From positions 73,577 through 137,576 of the forward strand of contig CAVCUL010000005.1 of assembly GCA_963605415.1 (NCBI GenBank): a stretch of 64,000 nucleotides of DNA, written 5' to 3'. Positions 7,480-16,450 of the stretch are shown here, in pieces (position 1 is the stretch's first letter; each line of letters begins with the position of its first letter). Position numbers and translations under genes: made by a program. The DNA comes from CAG-217 sp963605415. GTDB lineage: Bacteria > Bacillota > Clostridia > Oscillospirales > Acutalibacteraceae. The notes under the pieces are model-generated. The model ran no database searches, was not told the DNA's origin, and was given only the letters and a program-made list of their open reading frames with translations.

Positions 7480-8985
7480 ATGTCCAGTCAAGTGCGTACA
7501 TATACGGCTAAGGAACGGAATATGTACCTGGTGGGTATGATGGGTCAGAATATGATCTACAACATCATCGGTACCGGGCTGTATTTCTACTTCCAGTCGG
7601 TGATCTTTATTCCGGCAATGGCCATCAGTATCTTTATGGCTGTGGCCCGGGTATGGGACGCCATTAACGACCCGATGATGGGCACCTTTGTGGACCGTAC
7701 CAACAGTAAATGGGGCAAATGCCGACCGTATCTGCTGTTTTCGCCGGGTATTATTTTGGTAATTACCGTACTGACTTTTTGCAACGGAATGTACAGTTCT
7801 GCCAATTCGCCGGGCAAGAACGCCCTGATTGTGGGCTGGGCTGCCGTGTCTTATATCCTGTGGGGTATGTGTTACACGGTAGGGGATATTCCTCTGTGGG
7901 GCGTCACCTCCCGCATGACCGAGGTGGAGAAGGACCGGGCGTCCATTCTCTCCCTTGCCCGTATTGCAGCGGGCCTGGGCGGCGGCGTGGTGCTGCTGAC
8001 CATCAATCCGCTGTCTCAGGCACTGGGGCAGAAGCTGGAGAGCACAGCCGGATCTACAGCCAAGGGACAGCAAATGGGCTTTATTATTGTGGCAATTATT
8101 CTTTCCGTGATCGGCTGCGGTATGTTCCAAATGACCGGCATTTTTGTACGGGAGCGGGTGCCGTCTTCGGAGCAAAAGTTCGGCTTTAAGGATAATTTCA
8201 AGATCATGTGGGGCAACAAACCTTTCCGCAATCAGCTGATCAGCGGCGTGTTGCGCTCGCCCATTCAGATCTTGCTGTCCGTTGCCATGACCCTGATGTC
8301 TTATTACTATGGCAACTACTTTGGCGATTATATGCTCTATATGATCATTTTCGGCGGCGCCATCTTTGGCGGCCAGTTTATCGCCATGGCGCTGGTGCCC
8401 AAGCTGACAGAGAAGCACGACAAAACCCGTATGCTTATCGGCTCCACCATTATGGGTGCCATTCCCTTTGCTCTGATCTATCCGGTGTACCTGCTGGCAC
8501 CCCGGGATCTGGATAAGCCCCTGTGGGTGGCGATCCTGTTTGTGGTCTTTGCCCTGGCAGGCGGCGGTATGGGCGCTTTGAATGTGCTCCAGTCTGTGAT
8601 GATCGCCGACGCGGTGGATTACGAGGAGTACCACAAGGGCTATCGCCCGGACGGTGTGTTCTTCTCCGGCCAGTCCTTTATTACCAAGTTGTCCGCCGGG
8701 ATCAGTTCCATTATTCAGGGGGTCGGCTACTCCATCGTGGGCTTTAGCGGCGACAATGTAAGCGCCTGCAACGAGGCCCTGCGTGCCGGTGCGTCCTTTA
8801 AGGATCAGTTCCCCCAGTATGCGGGTATGATGTTTTTCCTGTGTTCTATTCCGCCGGCCATCGGCTTGTTTTTGTCCATCATTCCGCTGCGCCACTACGG
8901 TATGACGGACGAGGAGCACCGCAATATTTTAGAGGCGCTGGTCCAGCGGCGTAACGCCCAGGCAGAAGAAACCGCAGACAACTGA
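7480..8985 (+). CDS. GPH-family (glycoside-pentoside-hexuronide) cation symporter 1
   Basis: A 501-residue, twelve-helix MFS_2-type membrane transporter (MelB/XynP/LacS-like core). Visible family signatures are NIIGTGLYFYFQSVIF in helix 1, RVWDAINDPMMGTFVDRTNSKWGKCRPYLLF after helix 2 (the conserved cation/sugar-site loop D-NDP-G-D-R-T-WGK-RP) and DYEEYHKGYRPDGVFFSGQSFITKLS in the C-half. It should import a sugar or glycoside with Na+ or H+. GGGGGAT precedes the ATG. It is closely related to the genes at 9729 and 53332, so the locus arose by duplication. The substrate is unknown. It is followed by a terminator and is monocistronic. Confidence 0.9.
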   Translation: MSSQVRTYTAKERNMYLVGMMGQNMIYNIIGTGLYFYFQSVIFIPAMAISIFMAVARVWDAINDPMMGTFVDRTNSKWGKCRPYLLFSPGIILVITVLTFCNGMYSSANSPGKNALIVGWAAVSYILWGMCYTVGDIPLWGVTSRMTEVEKDRASILSLARIAAGLGGGVVLLTINPLSQALGQKLESTAGSTAKGQQMGFIIVAIILSVIGCGMFQMTGIFVRERVPSSEQKFGFKDNFKIMWGNKPFRNQLISGVLRSPIQILLSVAMTLMSYYYGNYFGDYMLYMIIFGGAIFGGQFIAMALVPKLTEKHDKTRMLIGSTIMGAIPFALIYPVYLLAPRDLDKPLWVAILFVVFALAGGGMGALNVLQSVMIADAVDYEEYHKGYRPDGVFFSGQSFITKLSAGISSIIQGVGYSIVGFSGDNVSACNEALRAGASFKDQFPQYAGMMFFLCSIPPAIGLFLSIIPLRHYGMTDEEHRNILEALVQRRNAQAEETADN

Positions 8986-8995
8986 TAAAATCAAT

Positions 8996-9028
8996 AAAGC
9001 CTGAGGGCTGCGCGGCTCTCAGGCTTTT
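8996..9028 (+). terminator. Rho-independent terminator after GPH symporter 1
   Basis: Stem GCCTGAG (8999-9005) / CTCAGGC (9018-9024) with extra GC pairing towards the loop, followed by TTTT. Confidence 0.8.
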
Positions 9029-9046
9029 GCTATATTCGGAGGTATT

Positions 9047-9604
9047 ATGACCATTCGACCCTATTGCCCGGCGGATCAGGAACGATTGCGCCAGATTTGC
9101 CGAGAGACGGCGGCAAGGCCGTTTCAAAGAAGTGCACGCACCTTAGAGGCGGTGACGCTGATTTATAACGACTATTTTACTACCTATGAGCCGGCGCATA
9201 TTTTTGTGCTGGCAGACGAAAATGACCGGGCGGTGGGGTATATTCTCTGCGCTACGGACTACCGGGGCTTTGTGCGCCGCTACCGCACCACCTATTTGCG
9301 CCGGGTGCTGCGTACGGCGCCGGACCAGGCGGCGGGTCTGCTGGGGTATCTGTGGTGCCTGGGCAAAATTAAGGATCGGCCGGTGCATTTTCATTTGGAT
9401 ATTTTGCCGCTCTATCAGCGGCAGGGGTGGGGTACTCAATTAATGGACACCCTGTGCGACCATCTGCGGACACTGGGGGTAGACTACCTCTCCTGCTGTG
9501 GGGTCAGTCGCGACGCTGTCGGGTACAAAATGTACCGAAAATACGGTTTTGCGGAGTGCTATGCTCACAGGCATAATATCGTATCGTTATCTCTGCGATT
9601 GTAA
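9047..9604 (+). CDS. GNAT family N-acetyltransferase
   Basis: A 185-residue Gcn5-related acetyltransferase. The N-terminus (MTIRPYCPADQERLRQICRETA) is the usual beta1-alpha1 unit, HFHLDILPLYQRQGWGTQLMDTLCDHLR is the acetyl-CoA-binding motif A with the Q/R-x-x-G-x-G loop, and GVSRDAVGYKMYRKYGFAEC is the C-terminal motif B. GGAGGT lies 6 bases before the ATG. It is placed between two GPH symporter genes and reads in the same direction, after a terminator. The acceptor substrate (sugar, protein or small amine) cannot be predicted. Confidence 0.85.
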   Translation: MTIRPYCPADQERLRQICRETAARPFQRSARTLEAVTLIYNDYFTTYEPAHIFVLADENDRAVGYILCATDYRGFVRRYRTTYLRRVLRTAPDQAAGLLGYLWCLGKIKDRPVHFHLDILPLYQRQGWGTQLMDTLCDHLRTLGVDYLSCCGVSRDAVGYKMYRKYGFAECYAHRHNIVSLSLRL

Positions 9605-9659
9605 CCAAACCGGTAATTAGACAAATGCCTAACATTTTGGTGCGCACTGTCGATTTTGC

Positions 9660-9702
9660 ACAAATAATCCTTGCTATTTGCTGTATATACTGGTAAAATA
9701 GA
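9660..9702 (+). promoter_or_regulatory. Promoter of the second GPH symporter
   Basis: TTGCTA (9671-9676), 17-bp spacer, TAAAAT (9694-9699), with extended -10 TGG. It shares the two conserved blocks and identical spacing with 7418-7460. Confidence 0.7.
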
Positions 9703-9728
9703 AGAAAAAATATAGGGGGACTCAATAA

Positions 9729-11294
9729 GTGTCAAACCAAACCAGGACCTATACCAAAAAAGAGCGTAACCTTTACCTCACCGGTATGCTGGGTCAAAAC
9801 CTGATCTACAATATTGTAGCTACAGGTCTGTATTTCTATTTCCAAAATGTAATTTGCCTGCCGGCGATGGCCTTGGGCTGGATCTTTGCGCTGGCTCGTG
9901 TGTGGGACGCTATCAATGACCCAATGATGGGCACCATTGTGGACCGCACCCGAACCAAGTGGGGCAAGTGCCGCCCGTATCTGATCATCTTCCCCGCCAT
10001 CATTGGCTTGGTCACCATTCTGGCCTTTCTGAACGGCAACTATGCCACTGCCACTTCAAACACCCAAAAGGTGCTGATTGTAGCCTGGGCAGCTGTGTCC
10101 TATGTGGCGTGGGGTATGTGCTTTACCGTGTGCGATATTCCGCTGTGGGGCATTACCTCTCTGATGACTGAGGACGAGAACGACCGCAGCCAGCTGCTGG
10201 GTCTGGCCCGCATCGTTGCCGGTATCGGCGGTGTTGGCGTCTTGGTGGTGCAGATTGCCCAGGTGGTTGCCAATATTTTTGTAAACAAGGGCTATTCCCA
10301 GGCCAAGGCCTCTCAGTACGGCTTTATCCTGACTGTAGTGGTAATGACCGTGATCGCCTCTATCCTCTTTGAGTTCGCCGGTATCGGCACCAGAGAGCGG
10401 GTGGAGCAGGCTGAGAAGAAATATACTTTTACCGAGAACTTCAAGATCATGTACAAGAACAAGCCGTTCCGTCAGATTTTGATTTCCGGTATTCTCAGAA
10501 GTCCCATTCAGCTGCTGATGCTGATCGCGATGACGCTGATCACTTATTACTACGCCAACGGCGACTTTATGAATGTGCTGTTGACGGATGCCGACGGCAA
10601 GCCGGCTGGTTTGAACTGGAGCATTTTGGCGCGTCTGGCTGTGATCGCCGCCGCCGTGTTCCTGGGCCAGTTTATCGCTATGGGTATTACCCCGGCACTG
10701 ATCCGCAAGCATGAGAAGAAGAGCATTTATAACTTCTATTCCATCGCAGGTGCCGTGCCTTTTGCCCTGCTGTATGTGTTCTTTAAAATTGCACACGGCG
10801 ATGTAAAGACCTCTATGGTATGGGTGATTCTTACCGGGCTGTGCTTCTTCTTTGCAGGCGCTGCCATGGGCGGTATCAATGTGCTGCAGTCCGTTATGAT
10901 TGCCGACTGTGTGGACTACGAGGAGTACCACAACGGTGTGCGTACCGACGGTGTGTTCTTCTCCGGCCAGTCCTTTATCACCAAGTTGTCCGGCGGTATT
11001 GCCTCTATCCTGTCCGCTGTGGTGTACCACTTTGTAGGTTACAGCGACGCCAATATTTTGAAGTTGAATGAAGCCTTGAAGAATGGCTCCGATTTTCTGA
11101 GCTATGACGGTGGTTCCGGTGCCGGTAAGTACGCCGCCACCATGTTCTTCCTGATCTCCATCCCTCCGGCCATCGGTATGGTGCTCTCTGCGCTGCCCAC
11201 CCTTAAGTATGCAATGTCTGATAAGGAGCATACCCGCATTCTGGATGAGCTGGTTGCCAAGCGTGCAGCCAAGAAGGATGACACCGCAGAATAA
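9729..11294 (+). CDS. GPH-family cation symporter 2
   Basis: A 521-residue twelve-helix sugar:cation symporter, clearly paralogous to the protein at 7480 along its whole length (RTYTKKERNLYLTGMLGQNLIYNI; RVWDAINDPMMGTIVDRTRTKWGKCRPYL; DYEEYHNGVRTDGVFFSGQSF). It carries an additional loop near residue 285 (MNVLLTDADGKPAGLNWSIL) that the first paralogue lacks. The start is GTG at 9729 with AGGGGGA upstream. The codon usage is slightly smoother than in paralogue 1, hinting at high expression. Monocistronic, with its own promoter and terminator. The shared promoter suggests both respond to the same carbon source or both are constitutive. Confidence 0.9.
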   Translation: MSNQTRTYTKKERNLYLTGMLGQNLIYNIVATGLYFYFQNVICLPAMALGWIFALARVWDAINDPMMGTIVDRTRTKWGKCRPYLIIFPAIIGLVTILAFLNGNYATATSNTQKVLIVAWAAVSYVAWGMCFTVCDIPLWGITSLMTEDENDRSQLLGLARIVAGIGGVGVLVVQIAQVVANIFVNKGYSQAKASQYGFILTVVVMTVIASILFEFAGIGTRERVEQAEKKYTFTENFKIMYKNKPFRQILISGILRSPIQLLMLIAMTLITYYYANGDFMNVLLTDADGKPAGLNWSILARLAVIAAAVFLGQFIAMGITPALIRKHEKKSIYNFYSIAGAVPFALLYVFFKIAHGDVKTSMVWVILTGLCFFFAGAAMGGINVLQSVMIADCVDYEEYHNGVRTDGVFFSGQSFITKLSGGIASILSAVVYHFVGYSDANILKLNEALKNGSDFLSYDGGSGAGKYAATMFFLISIPPAIGMVLSALPTLKYAMSDKEHTRILDELVAKRAAKKDDTAE

Positions 11295-11313
11295 GTATTA
11301 TCTATATAACAAC

Positions 11314-11340
11314 AAAAGCACCGCTGCGGCGGTGCTTTTG
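11314..11340. terminator. Terminator after GPH symporter 2 (bidirectional form)
   Basis: Stem AAAAGCACCGC (11314-11324) / GCGGTGCTTTT (11329-11339); A and T tracts on both sides would let it work in either direction. Confidence 0.85.
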
Positions 11341-11540
11341 CTATGTGCTTTACGCCACAAAGGGCGAAATCTGTCTGTAGCCATAAAATACAGCACGGAG
11401 GCTTATAGCCGCTTTTTGACTAAAGATTGTTAATCCCCTTTCGTAAAGGGAAAAGTGCGAATACAGTTGCCTGTGGGCTGCCTTGAACGGATTGCTGTGA
11501 ACAGCAACGCTATAAGAAGACAATATAAGAACGGACAACA
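11341..11540. other. Intergenic stretch with several short hairpins, no gene seen
   Basis: Two hundred bases between two terminators. Short inverted repeats are visible: CGCC/GGCG, CTGTA/TACAG, CCCTTT-CGT-AAAGGG and TTGCTGT-GA-ACAGCAA. No open frame with a ribosome site and no clear promoter on either strand. It could be a small structured RNA or simply spacer. Confidence 0.3.
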
Positions 11541-11570
11541 AAAAAGCACTTCCCGTGGGAAGTGCTTTTT
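11541..11570. terminator. Bidirectional terminator at the end of the minus-strand sulfatase operon
   Basis: Fourteen-bp perfect stem AAAAAGCACTTCCC / GGGAAGTGCTTTTT with a 2-base apex, 15 bases beyond the stop codon of the minus-strand symporter gene. Confidence 0.9.
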
Positions 11571-11585
11571 GTGATCTTGATGTCT

Positions 11586-13112
11586 TTAGGCTTCTTCGCT
11601 TTGCATCAGCTTTTCACGCTTGGCTTCCAGCTCGGCCTGTGCCTGTGCCTTGACCTTACCAGTGTACTTGTTAAAGAACATGGGCACAATGGTCAGGATA
11701 AAGCCAACAGCCGGCACAATGGTCACCAGCGCCAGCAGCATTTTTTGGGTGGATTCGGACTGCTCAAAGAAGATTTGGCGCCCGGCGTTATCCACCAGGG
11801 ATTTATCTACGGCCTTAAAGTCCGTCTGCGCCAGTAGTTGACCGAACACAAAGGTAGCAATGGCGGCATTGACCTTGGACAGGAAGGTCTGGAAGGAGAA
11901 GCAAACGCCCTCCTGCCGTTCGCCGGTCTTCCACTCCAAATAGTCAATGGAGTCGGCGATCAGCGCGTAAGTAATCACATTGTAAATACCCAGGGGCAGA
12001 CCCATCAGGAACAGGAAGATCCACAGAATGAAGATATTGATCTTGGTCACATCCTGGGCCAGGATCACATAGCACAGGCCGTGTACCGCAAAGCCAAACA
12101 AGGCAGAGCCGATGTAGATTTGCTTTAAGCTGAACTTTTTGCGCAGCATGGGGAAGATGGCCATCGCCGGTACCATGCCGACGCCGATAGCGACAGTCAG
12201 AGTTGTAACAATGGTGCCACGGGGGATCCAGAAGTCATAGGCCGCCGCAGCGTCCACATTGGGCACCAGTGTGGTCTGTGCACCGGGCAGGAAGTCTTTA
12301 AAGATTTGGCTGAAGTCGGTGTAATTCTGAATGATAATGTAGTTGCCGATATAGTCTGCGCACTGATTGGCGGTAACCATGGTGGAGCCCAATACGGAGG
12401 CGGCAATAACGATCAGCAGCAGCTTGTTTTCACCCAGCATCACAAAGGTTTCCTTAAAAGACGGCGTGTGATCCATCTTGGGTACACGCTCTTTGGACAC
12501 GAAGAAGATGAGAATGGACAATCCGCAGCCCAGCAGGGCAAAGATCAGTGCGCCTACAAAGAAGCCCTTATTGTAGCCCATATTGCTCTGGTACAGAATG
12601 GGCACCAGCAATGCCGGCAAAATACCGCCGAAGGTGGAGCCCAGGCGGGCGGTGGAGATAAAGGAAGTACGCTCGCTCTCCAGCGGGGTGATCACAGAGG
12701 ACAGACCCCAGAAAGGCACATCCTGCACGGTAAAGGCCACGCCCCACAGAATGTAGGTGACCAGTGCCCACACAAAGGCGGCGGTGGAACCCTCGGCAAA
12801 GGGCGCGGTAAAGAGCAGCACGGTGCAAACGGCAATGGGCACCGGTGCAAACAGCAGATAGGGCCGCATTTTGCCCCATTTGGATTTGGTGCGGTCTACG
12901 ATCATACCCATCACCGGATCATTCAGGGCGTCAAAGATACGGCCGATCAAAATAATAGTGGTGCCCTGAGATAGGGACAGCCCGGCGCCGTTTTGGAAGA
13001 ATACCAGGGTGAACATGGACATCAGCGTGTAAATTCCGGAGCGGCCGAAGGCACCCACGGTGAAGCATACCCGCTCCTTGGTGGTTAAGTATTTCTTTTG
13101 GGGTTCGTTCAT
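11586..13112 (-). CDS. GPH-family cation symporter 3, in sulfatase operon
   Basis: A 508-residue MFS_2-type symporter. Conserved features are RIFDALNDPVMGMIVDRTKSKWGKMRPYLLF after helix 2, DVPFWGLSSVITPLESERTSFISTAR in the loop after helix 4, and DYLEWKTGERQEGVCFSFQTFLSKVN in the C-half. It is more distant from the other three GPH proteins in the window: it lacks their (R/D)TYTxKE N-terminus. Its ATG overlaps the stop of the sulfatase gene (TAATG), so the two are translationally coupled. This pairing suggests that it imports the sulfated sugar or glycoside on which the cytoplasmic sulfatase acts; that is inference from context. Confidence 0.9.
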   Translation of the reverse strand: MNEPQKKYLTTKERVCFTVGAFGRSGIYTLMSMFTLVFFQNGAGLSLSQGTTIILIGRIFDALNDPVMGMIVDRTKSKWGKMRPYLLFAPVPIAVCTVLLFTAPFAEGSTAAFVWALVTYILWGVAFTVQDVPFWGLSSVITPLESERTSFISTARLGSTFGGILPALLVPILYQSNMGYNKGFFVGALIFALLGCGLSILIFFVSKERVPKMDHTPSFKETFVMLGENKLLLIVIAASVLGSTMVTANQCADYIGNYIIIQNYTDFSQIFKDFLPGAQTTLVPNVDAAAAYDFWIPRGTIVTTLTVAIGVGMVPAMAIFPMLRKKFSLKQIYIGSALFGFAVHGLCYVILAQDVTKINIFILWIFLFLMGLPLGIYNVITYALIADSIDYLEWKTGERQEGVCFSFQTFLSKVNAAIATFVFGQLLAQTDFKAVDKSLVDNAGRQIFFEQSESTQKMLLALVTIVPAVGFILTIVPMFFNKYTGKVKAQAQAELEAKREKLMQSEEA

Positions 13113-14443
13113 TACTTTTTCCTCACTTTCAGGGCGGGGAGAATCGCAGGTGCGGCCTCTCCGGCATTTTGCATTTCACGCAACAGCAGATATTTCATCT
13201 CCTGGCGTATATGACTGTATCGCGGATCGCGAATCAGATTGTAGCGCTCAATGGGATCCTTCTCCAGATCGTACAGATAATCCTCAAAATATGCATTTGC
13301 GCTGTGCAGCACATAACCTGTGGGCGCTGCAGTGCGCACGGCATATTTGAACCGGTCCGTGCGAATGGCGCGGCCGCACTGACTCTCACTGATCTGCATA
13401 AACACGCAGTCGTGAAGCGGCTCCGCTGTTTTTTGCATTTGACACAAATCCTTGCCCATGTAACTGGGCGGCGCAGGTATGCCCGCTAAACTCAGAAAGG
13501 TGGGGGGCAGGTCAATAAGGGAGGTGAGCCGACTTTCTGCCTTGCCGCCGTCAAAGCCGCCGCCTTTGATAATCAGCGGTGTGTGGGTGGCGCTGTCGTG
13601 GCAGGAACGCTTGTACTCCAAATTGCGGGTCTTAAAGTGGCTGCCGTGGTCCGAGGAATAGATGATGACTGTGTCGTCATAAATGCTCAGTTCCTTGAGC
13701 TTTTGCACCAGACGGCCCACATTGTAGTCCAGCCGGTTGATGGCGGAGATGTAGTCCGGGTACATTTCTTTATAGTCGCCCTTTAAGAAAGTCAGATCCG
13801 GGGGCAGGGGGTAGTCCTTGTATTGGTTGATGGTCTCTTTATAGCCCTCGTAATGATGATGGTCGTTTTGATGGTGCGGCTCCAGCTGGCTGATAAACAG
13901 GAAGAAGGGCTTGTCGGCCTCTCGTCCGCTTTCCAGATATTCCAGGGCAAAGTCGTTGATACAGTCGGCACGATAGCCGGTGAAGTCCAGCTTGTTGCCG
14001 TCGCCGTCAAACACATAGCCGTCGTAGCCGTGGCTGGTGAATTCCAGCACATCGGCTGCCCGCCAGTAGCGATACTCGCCTTGCTTCTCTTTCGGCACCG
14101 GCGTGGCTTCACAATGGGTGCCAATTCCCGGCAGTCGGTCAGAGGCTAAGTGCCACTTACCCACATAGGCAGTGTCATATCCGGCTTCATTAAAATAATG
14201 AGCCAGCGGGGTAATGGTATCCGGCAGTGGAATGCCGTTCCAGTAGCAACCACACTGGGTGGCATACACGCCGGTTTGCAGACAGGCACGGGCCGGGCCG
14301 CACACCGGTTGGCAGGTAAAGTTGTTTTCAAAGAGCGTGCCCTCTTTGGCCAGCTGCATCAGGTTTGGGGTTACTGTATCGTTTACCGTATCCCACCGCT
14401 GCTGATCGCTGAAGTAGAAGATAATGTTTTTGCGCTTTGCCAT
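13112..14443 (-). CDS. Cytoplasmic sulfatase (Cys-type, arylsulfatase A fold)
   Basis: A 443-residue type I sulfatase. The maturation signature is CGPAR within QPVCGPARACLQTG (about residue 48-52, C-x-P-x-R), where the Cys becomes formylglycine; anaerobes do this with a radical-SAM anSME, which is not in the window. Metal-site segments are IIFYFSDQQRWD near the N-terminus and VIIYSSDHGSH in the middle. No signal peptide is present, so the enzyme should act in the cytoplasm. ATG 14443 is chosen because CAGGAG lies 6 bases upstream; a TTG two codons earlier would abut the ribosome site. Its neighbours are a GPH symporter downstream and TauE and MscS upstream. Confidence 0.92.
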   Translation of the reverse strand: MAKRKNIIFYFSDQQRWDTVNDTVTPNLMQLAKEGTLFENNFTCQPVCGPARACLQTGVYATQCGCYWNGIPLPDTITPLAHYFNEAGYDTAYVGKWHLASDRLPGIGTHCEATPVPKEKQGEYRYWRAADVLEFTSHGYDGYVFDGDGNKLDFTGYRADCINDFALEYLESGREADKPFFLFISQLEPHHQNDHHHYEGYKETINQYKDYPLPPDLTFLKGDYKEMYPDYISAINRLDYNVGRLVQKLKELSIYDDTVIIYSSDHGSHFKTRNLEYKRSCHDSATHTPLIIKGGGFDGGKAESRLTSLIDLPPTFLSLAGIPAPPSYMGKDLCQMQKTAEPLHDCVFMQISESQCGRAIRTDRFKYAVRTAAPTGYVLHSANAYFEDYLYDLEKDPIERYNLIRDPRYSHIRQEMKYLLLREMQNAGEAAPAILPALKVRKK

Positions 14444-14496
14444 GTTCAACTCCTGTTCCTTGCCCCACCGCTGAAGGTGCAGGCCTTTTTATTTAT

Positions 14497-15279
14497 TTAT
14501 CCGGCCATAAAGCCGGTGACTGCATTGTAGATGTTTAGGCAGATAAACACGCCCAGCACCGCAGAGAATACCCGGGTGACGATCTTGTTGTTGGCCTTTT
14601 TGTTCAGTGCTGCGCCGATGACGCCGGCGATCACAGCCGCCGGGGCCGCGATCAGCAGAATGCGATAGTCAAACTTAGGTACTGTGGCGGTGACCACATA
14701 GGTCACCAATTTGGACAGCTGGCTAAAGAAGATTACAGCCACGCTGTAGACGGTAGCCTCCTTCATGCTCATAGAGAAAAACAGCAGGAAGAACATAATG
14801 TTAATGGGTCCGCCGCCAATGCCCAGGAAACTGGACAGAATGCCCAAAACTGTGCCGCCCAGCAGAATGGTGATGGGGTTCTTTAAGTGAAAGCTCTTTT
14901 TGCCCTTGTTCACATACCATAGTGCCACCGCCAGCAGGCAGGCCAAAAGCACCGCCTGGTATGCCATAGCCAGGTTGTCACTTAGCAGTCGGTTAAACAA
15001 ATCGAAAATATGCTTGCCTGCAAAGCCGCCTAAAATAGAGCCGGCAGAGATCAGCAGCACCGTCTTAAAGTCCACTTTGGTCTTGGCACGCAGGTGCTTC
15101 ACGGTGGAGCTGCAACTCATGGCAAAGACGGACACGGAGGAGATAAAGTTGATTACCTCGGTGGTATCGTCCACCAGCAGAGTCAGCAGTGGCTTGATGA
15201 TGACCCCGGAGCCTCCGCCTAAAAAGGCACCGATACCGGAGGCCAAAAAGATAATAACCCCGTAGAGAAGGAAGATCAC
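14497..15279 (-). CDS. TSUP family permease (TauE/SafE), probable sulfite/sulfate/organosulfonate exporter
   Basis: A 260-residue membrane protein with about eight helices in two TauE/SafE repeats. The first begins IFLLYGVIIFLASGIGAFLGGGSGVIIKPLL and the second ILLGGTVLGILSSFLGIGGGPINIMFFLLFF; both show the G-x-G-G-G helix-loop signature of the family. It starts with GTG at 15279, overlapping the mscS stop (GTGA), and lies 53 bases before the sulfatase start. The context suggests removal of sulfate or sulfite released by the sulfatase, but TSUP proteins move many anions and the direction is not shown by sequence. Confidence 0.85.
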   Translation of the reverse strand: MIFLLYGVIIFLASGIGAFLGGGSGVIIKPLLTLLVDDTTEVINFISSVSVFAMSCSSTVKHLRAKTKVDFKTVLLISAGSILGGFAGKHIFDLFNRLLSDNLAMAYQAVLLACLLAVALWYVNKGKKSFHLKNPITILLGGTVLGILSSFLGIGGGPINIMFFLLFFSMSMKEATVYSVAVIFFSQLSKLVTYVVTATVPKFDYRILLIAAPAAVIAGVIGAALNKKANNKIVTRVFSAVLGVFICLNIYNAVTGFMAG

Positions 15280-16394
15280 TGCAGACTGTCCTCCGATCCC
15301 TGCTCCAGATAAACGGTAGCAGAATTGTAAGCCAACTCAAAGCCTTCCTCGTCCAGCATTTCCTTGATTTGCAGGTTGATCCGATTTTGCACCTGACCCA
15401 GGTCAATTAGCGTGGGCGCGACTACATAATAGTAAGTCTGCACATCCATGCCGTGGGCACCGTAGCTGACAAAATTGGTGCGCACATCGTCCTGCAGTAC
15501 AGCCGGATCCTGGCGGAGCAGGGACTGCAATTTCTGCTCAAATCGTTCCAGATCCTTGCGACTGTGTTTATAATGCAGCGTAAAAGTCTGGTCAATAAGA
15601 CGGTGCTGCATATCTGCATAGTTTGTGATGTTCTGGTTGGTGAGGGAGGTGTTTGGCAGCACATAGCGGCTACCGTCCAATGCCCGCAGGGTGGTGGCGC
15701 GCACGGCAATATCCTCAACTGTGCCGGACAGCTCGCCTACAGCAATAAAATCTCCCACCCGAAAAGGCTTGTTAAAAACAATGATAAAGCCAGAGATCAG
15801 GCTCTCCACAGCATCTTTGCAGGCAAAGGCCACAGCCACACCGCCGATGCCCAGCGCGGCAAAAATACGGGTGGCGGAGTAGCCCAGTAACTCCAGTACA
15901 AGCAAAATACCGATGCATATAATCACAATTTTTGCTACATTGGAGATAAAGCGAAAGGCGGTGAGGCGTGTTTTGTCCCCACCGGCGTCGGAATCGTAGG
16001 TATAATTATTTAATTCACCATTCAGCAGACGCACACCGCCCCAGCAGGTGCAGAGAATGCCCATGGCTTTAACCAGAAAAACGGCCGCCTTTTGCAGTTC
16101 TCCGCCGGGGGCGAGAATTTGCATGGCACCGGCGATGCCGGCAAAAATGAGAAAAACGGACAAAGGCTTTTTCAGTCCGGTTTTCAGCAGTGCCTGGATG
16201 CGGGCACTGCGACGGAAAAACAACTTTCCAACCAAAGCGAGAATACCGCCGGAAATTGCACTGCGCAGCACCACCAGAACGGCCACTACACCAATGGCGA
16301 TTAGAGCACGGATTAACAGCTCCTGGGCGCTTTCTACGCCTTGCAGATTTTTTCGCAGGGTTTCTACAAATTGGGGGATTTCCATCTTCAGCAT
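15276..16394 (-). CDS. MscS family mechanosensitive channel
   Basis: A 372-residue small-conductance mechanosensitive channel homologue. An N-terminal membrane region of about four helices precedes the MscS core. The pore helix and upper beta domain are recognisable: GIGGVAVAFACKDAVESLISGFIIVFNKPFRVGDFI, then GTVEDIAVRATTLRALDGSRYVLPNTSLTNQNITNY, followed by the alpha/beta C-terminal domain. ATG 16394 is preferred to 16400 because TAAGGA sits 6 bases before it and directly abuts the earlier one. It is first in a probable operon with tauE, the sulfatase and the symporter. A link to osmotic release of anions is possible but unproven. Confidence 0.9.
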   Translation of the reverse strand: MLKMEIPQFVETLRKNLQGVESAQELLIRALIAIGVVAVLVVLRSAISGGILALVGKLFFRRSARIQALLKTGLKKPLSVFLIFAGIAGAMQILAPGGELQKAAVFLVKAMGILCTCWGGVRLLNGELNNYTYDSDAGGDKTRLTAFRFISNVAKIVIICIGILLVLELLGYSATRIFAALGIGGVAVAFACKDAVESLISGFIIVFNKPFRVGDFIAVGELSGTVEDIAVRATTLRALDGSRYVLPNTSLTNQNITNYADMQHRLIDQTFTLHYKHSRKDLERFEQKLQSLLRQDPAVLQDDVRTNFVSYGAHGMDVQTYYYVVAPTLIDLGQVQNRINLQIKEMLDEEGFELAYNSATVYLEQGSEDSLQ

Positions 16395-16450
16395 ATACAT
16401 TCCTTACCACTCTCTAACAGAGCAAAACAGGCAAATTTACGGTAAGACCT

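Noticed and set aside
6466..8919. Very long minus-strand open frame (817 codons) opposite the lipoprotein and GPH genes
   Set aside because: It is antisense to two clear genes, His/Gln/Gly-rich as expected from a shadow frame of GC3-rich coding DNA, and has no ribosome site.
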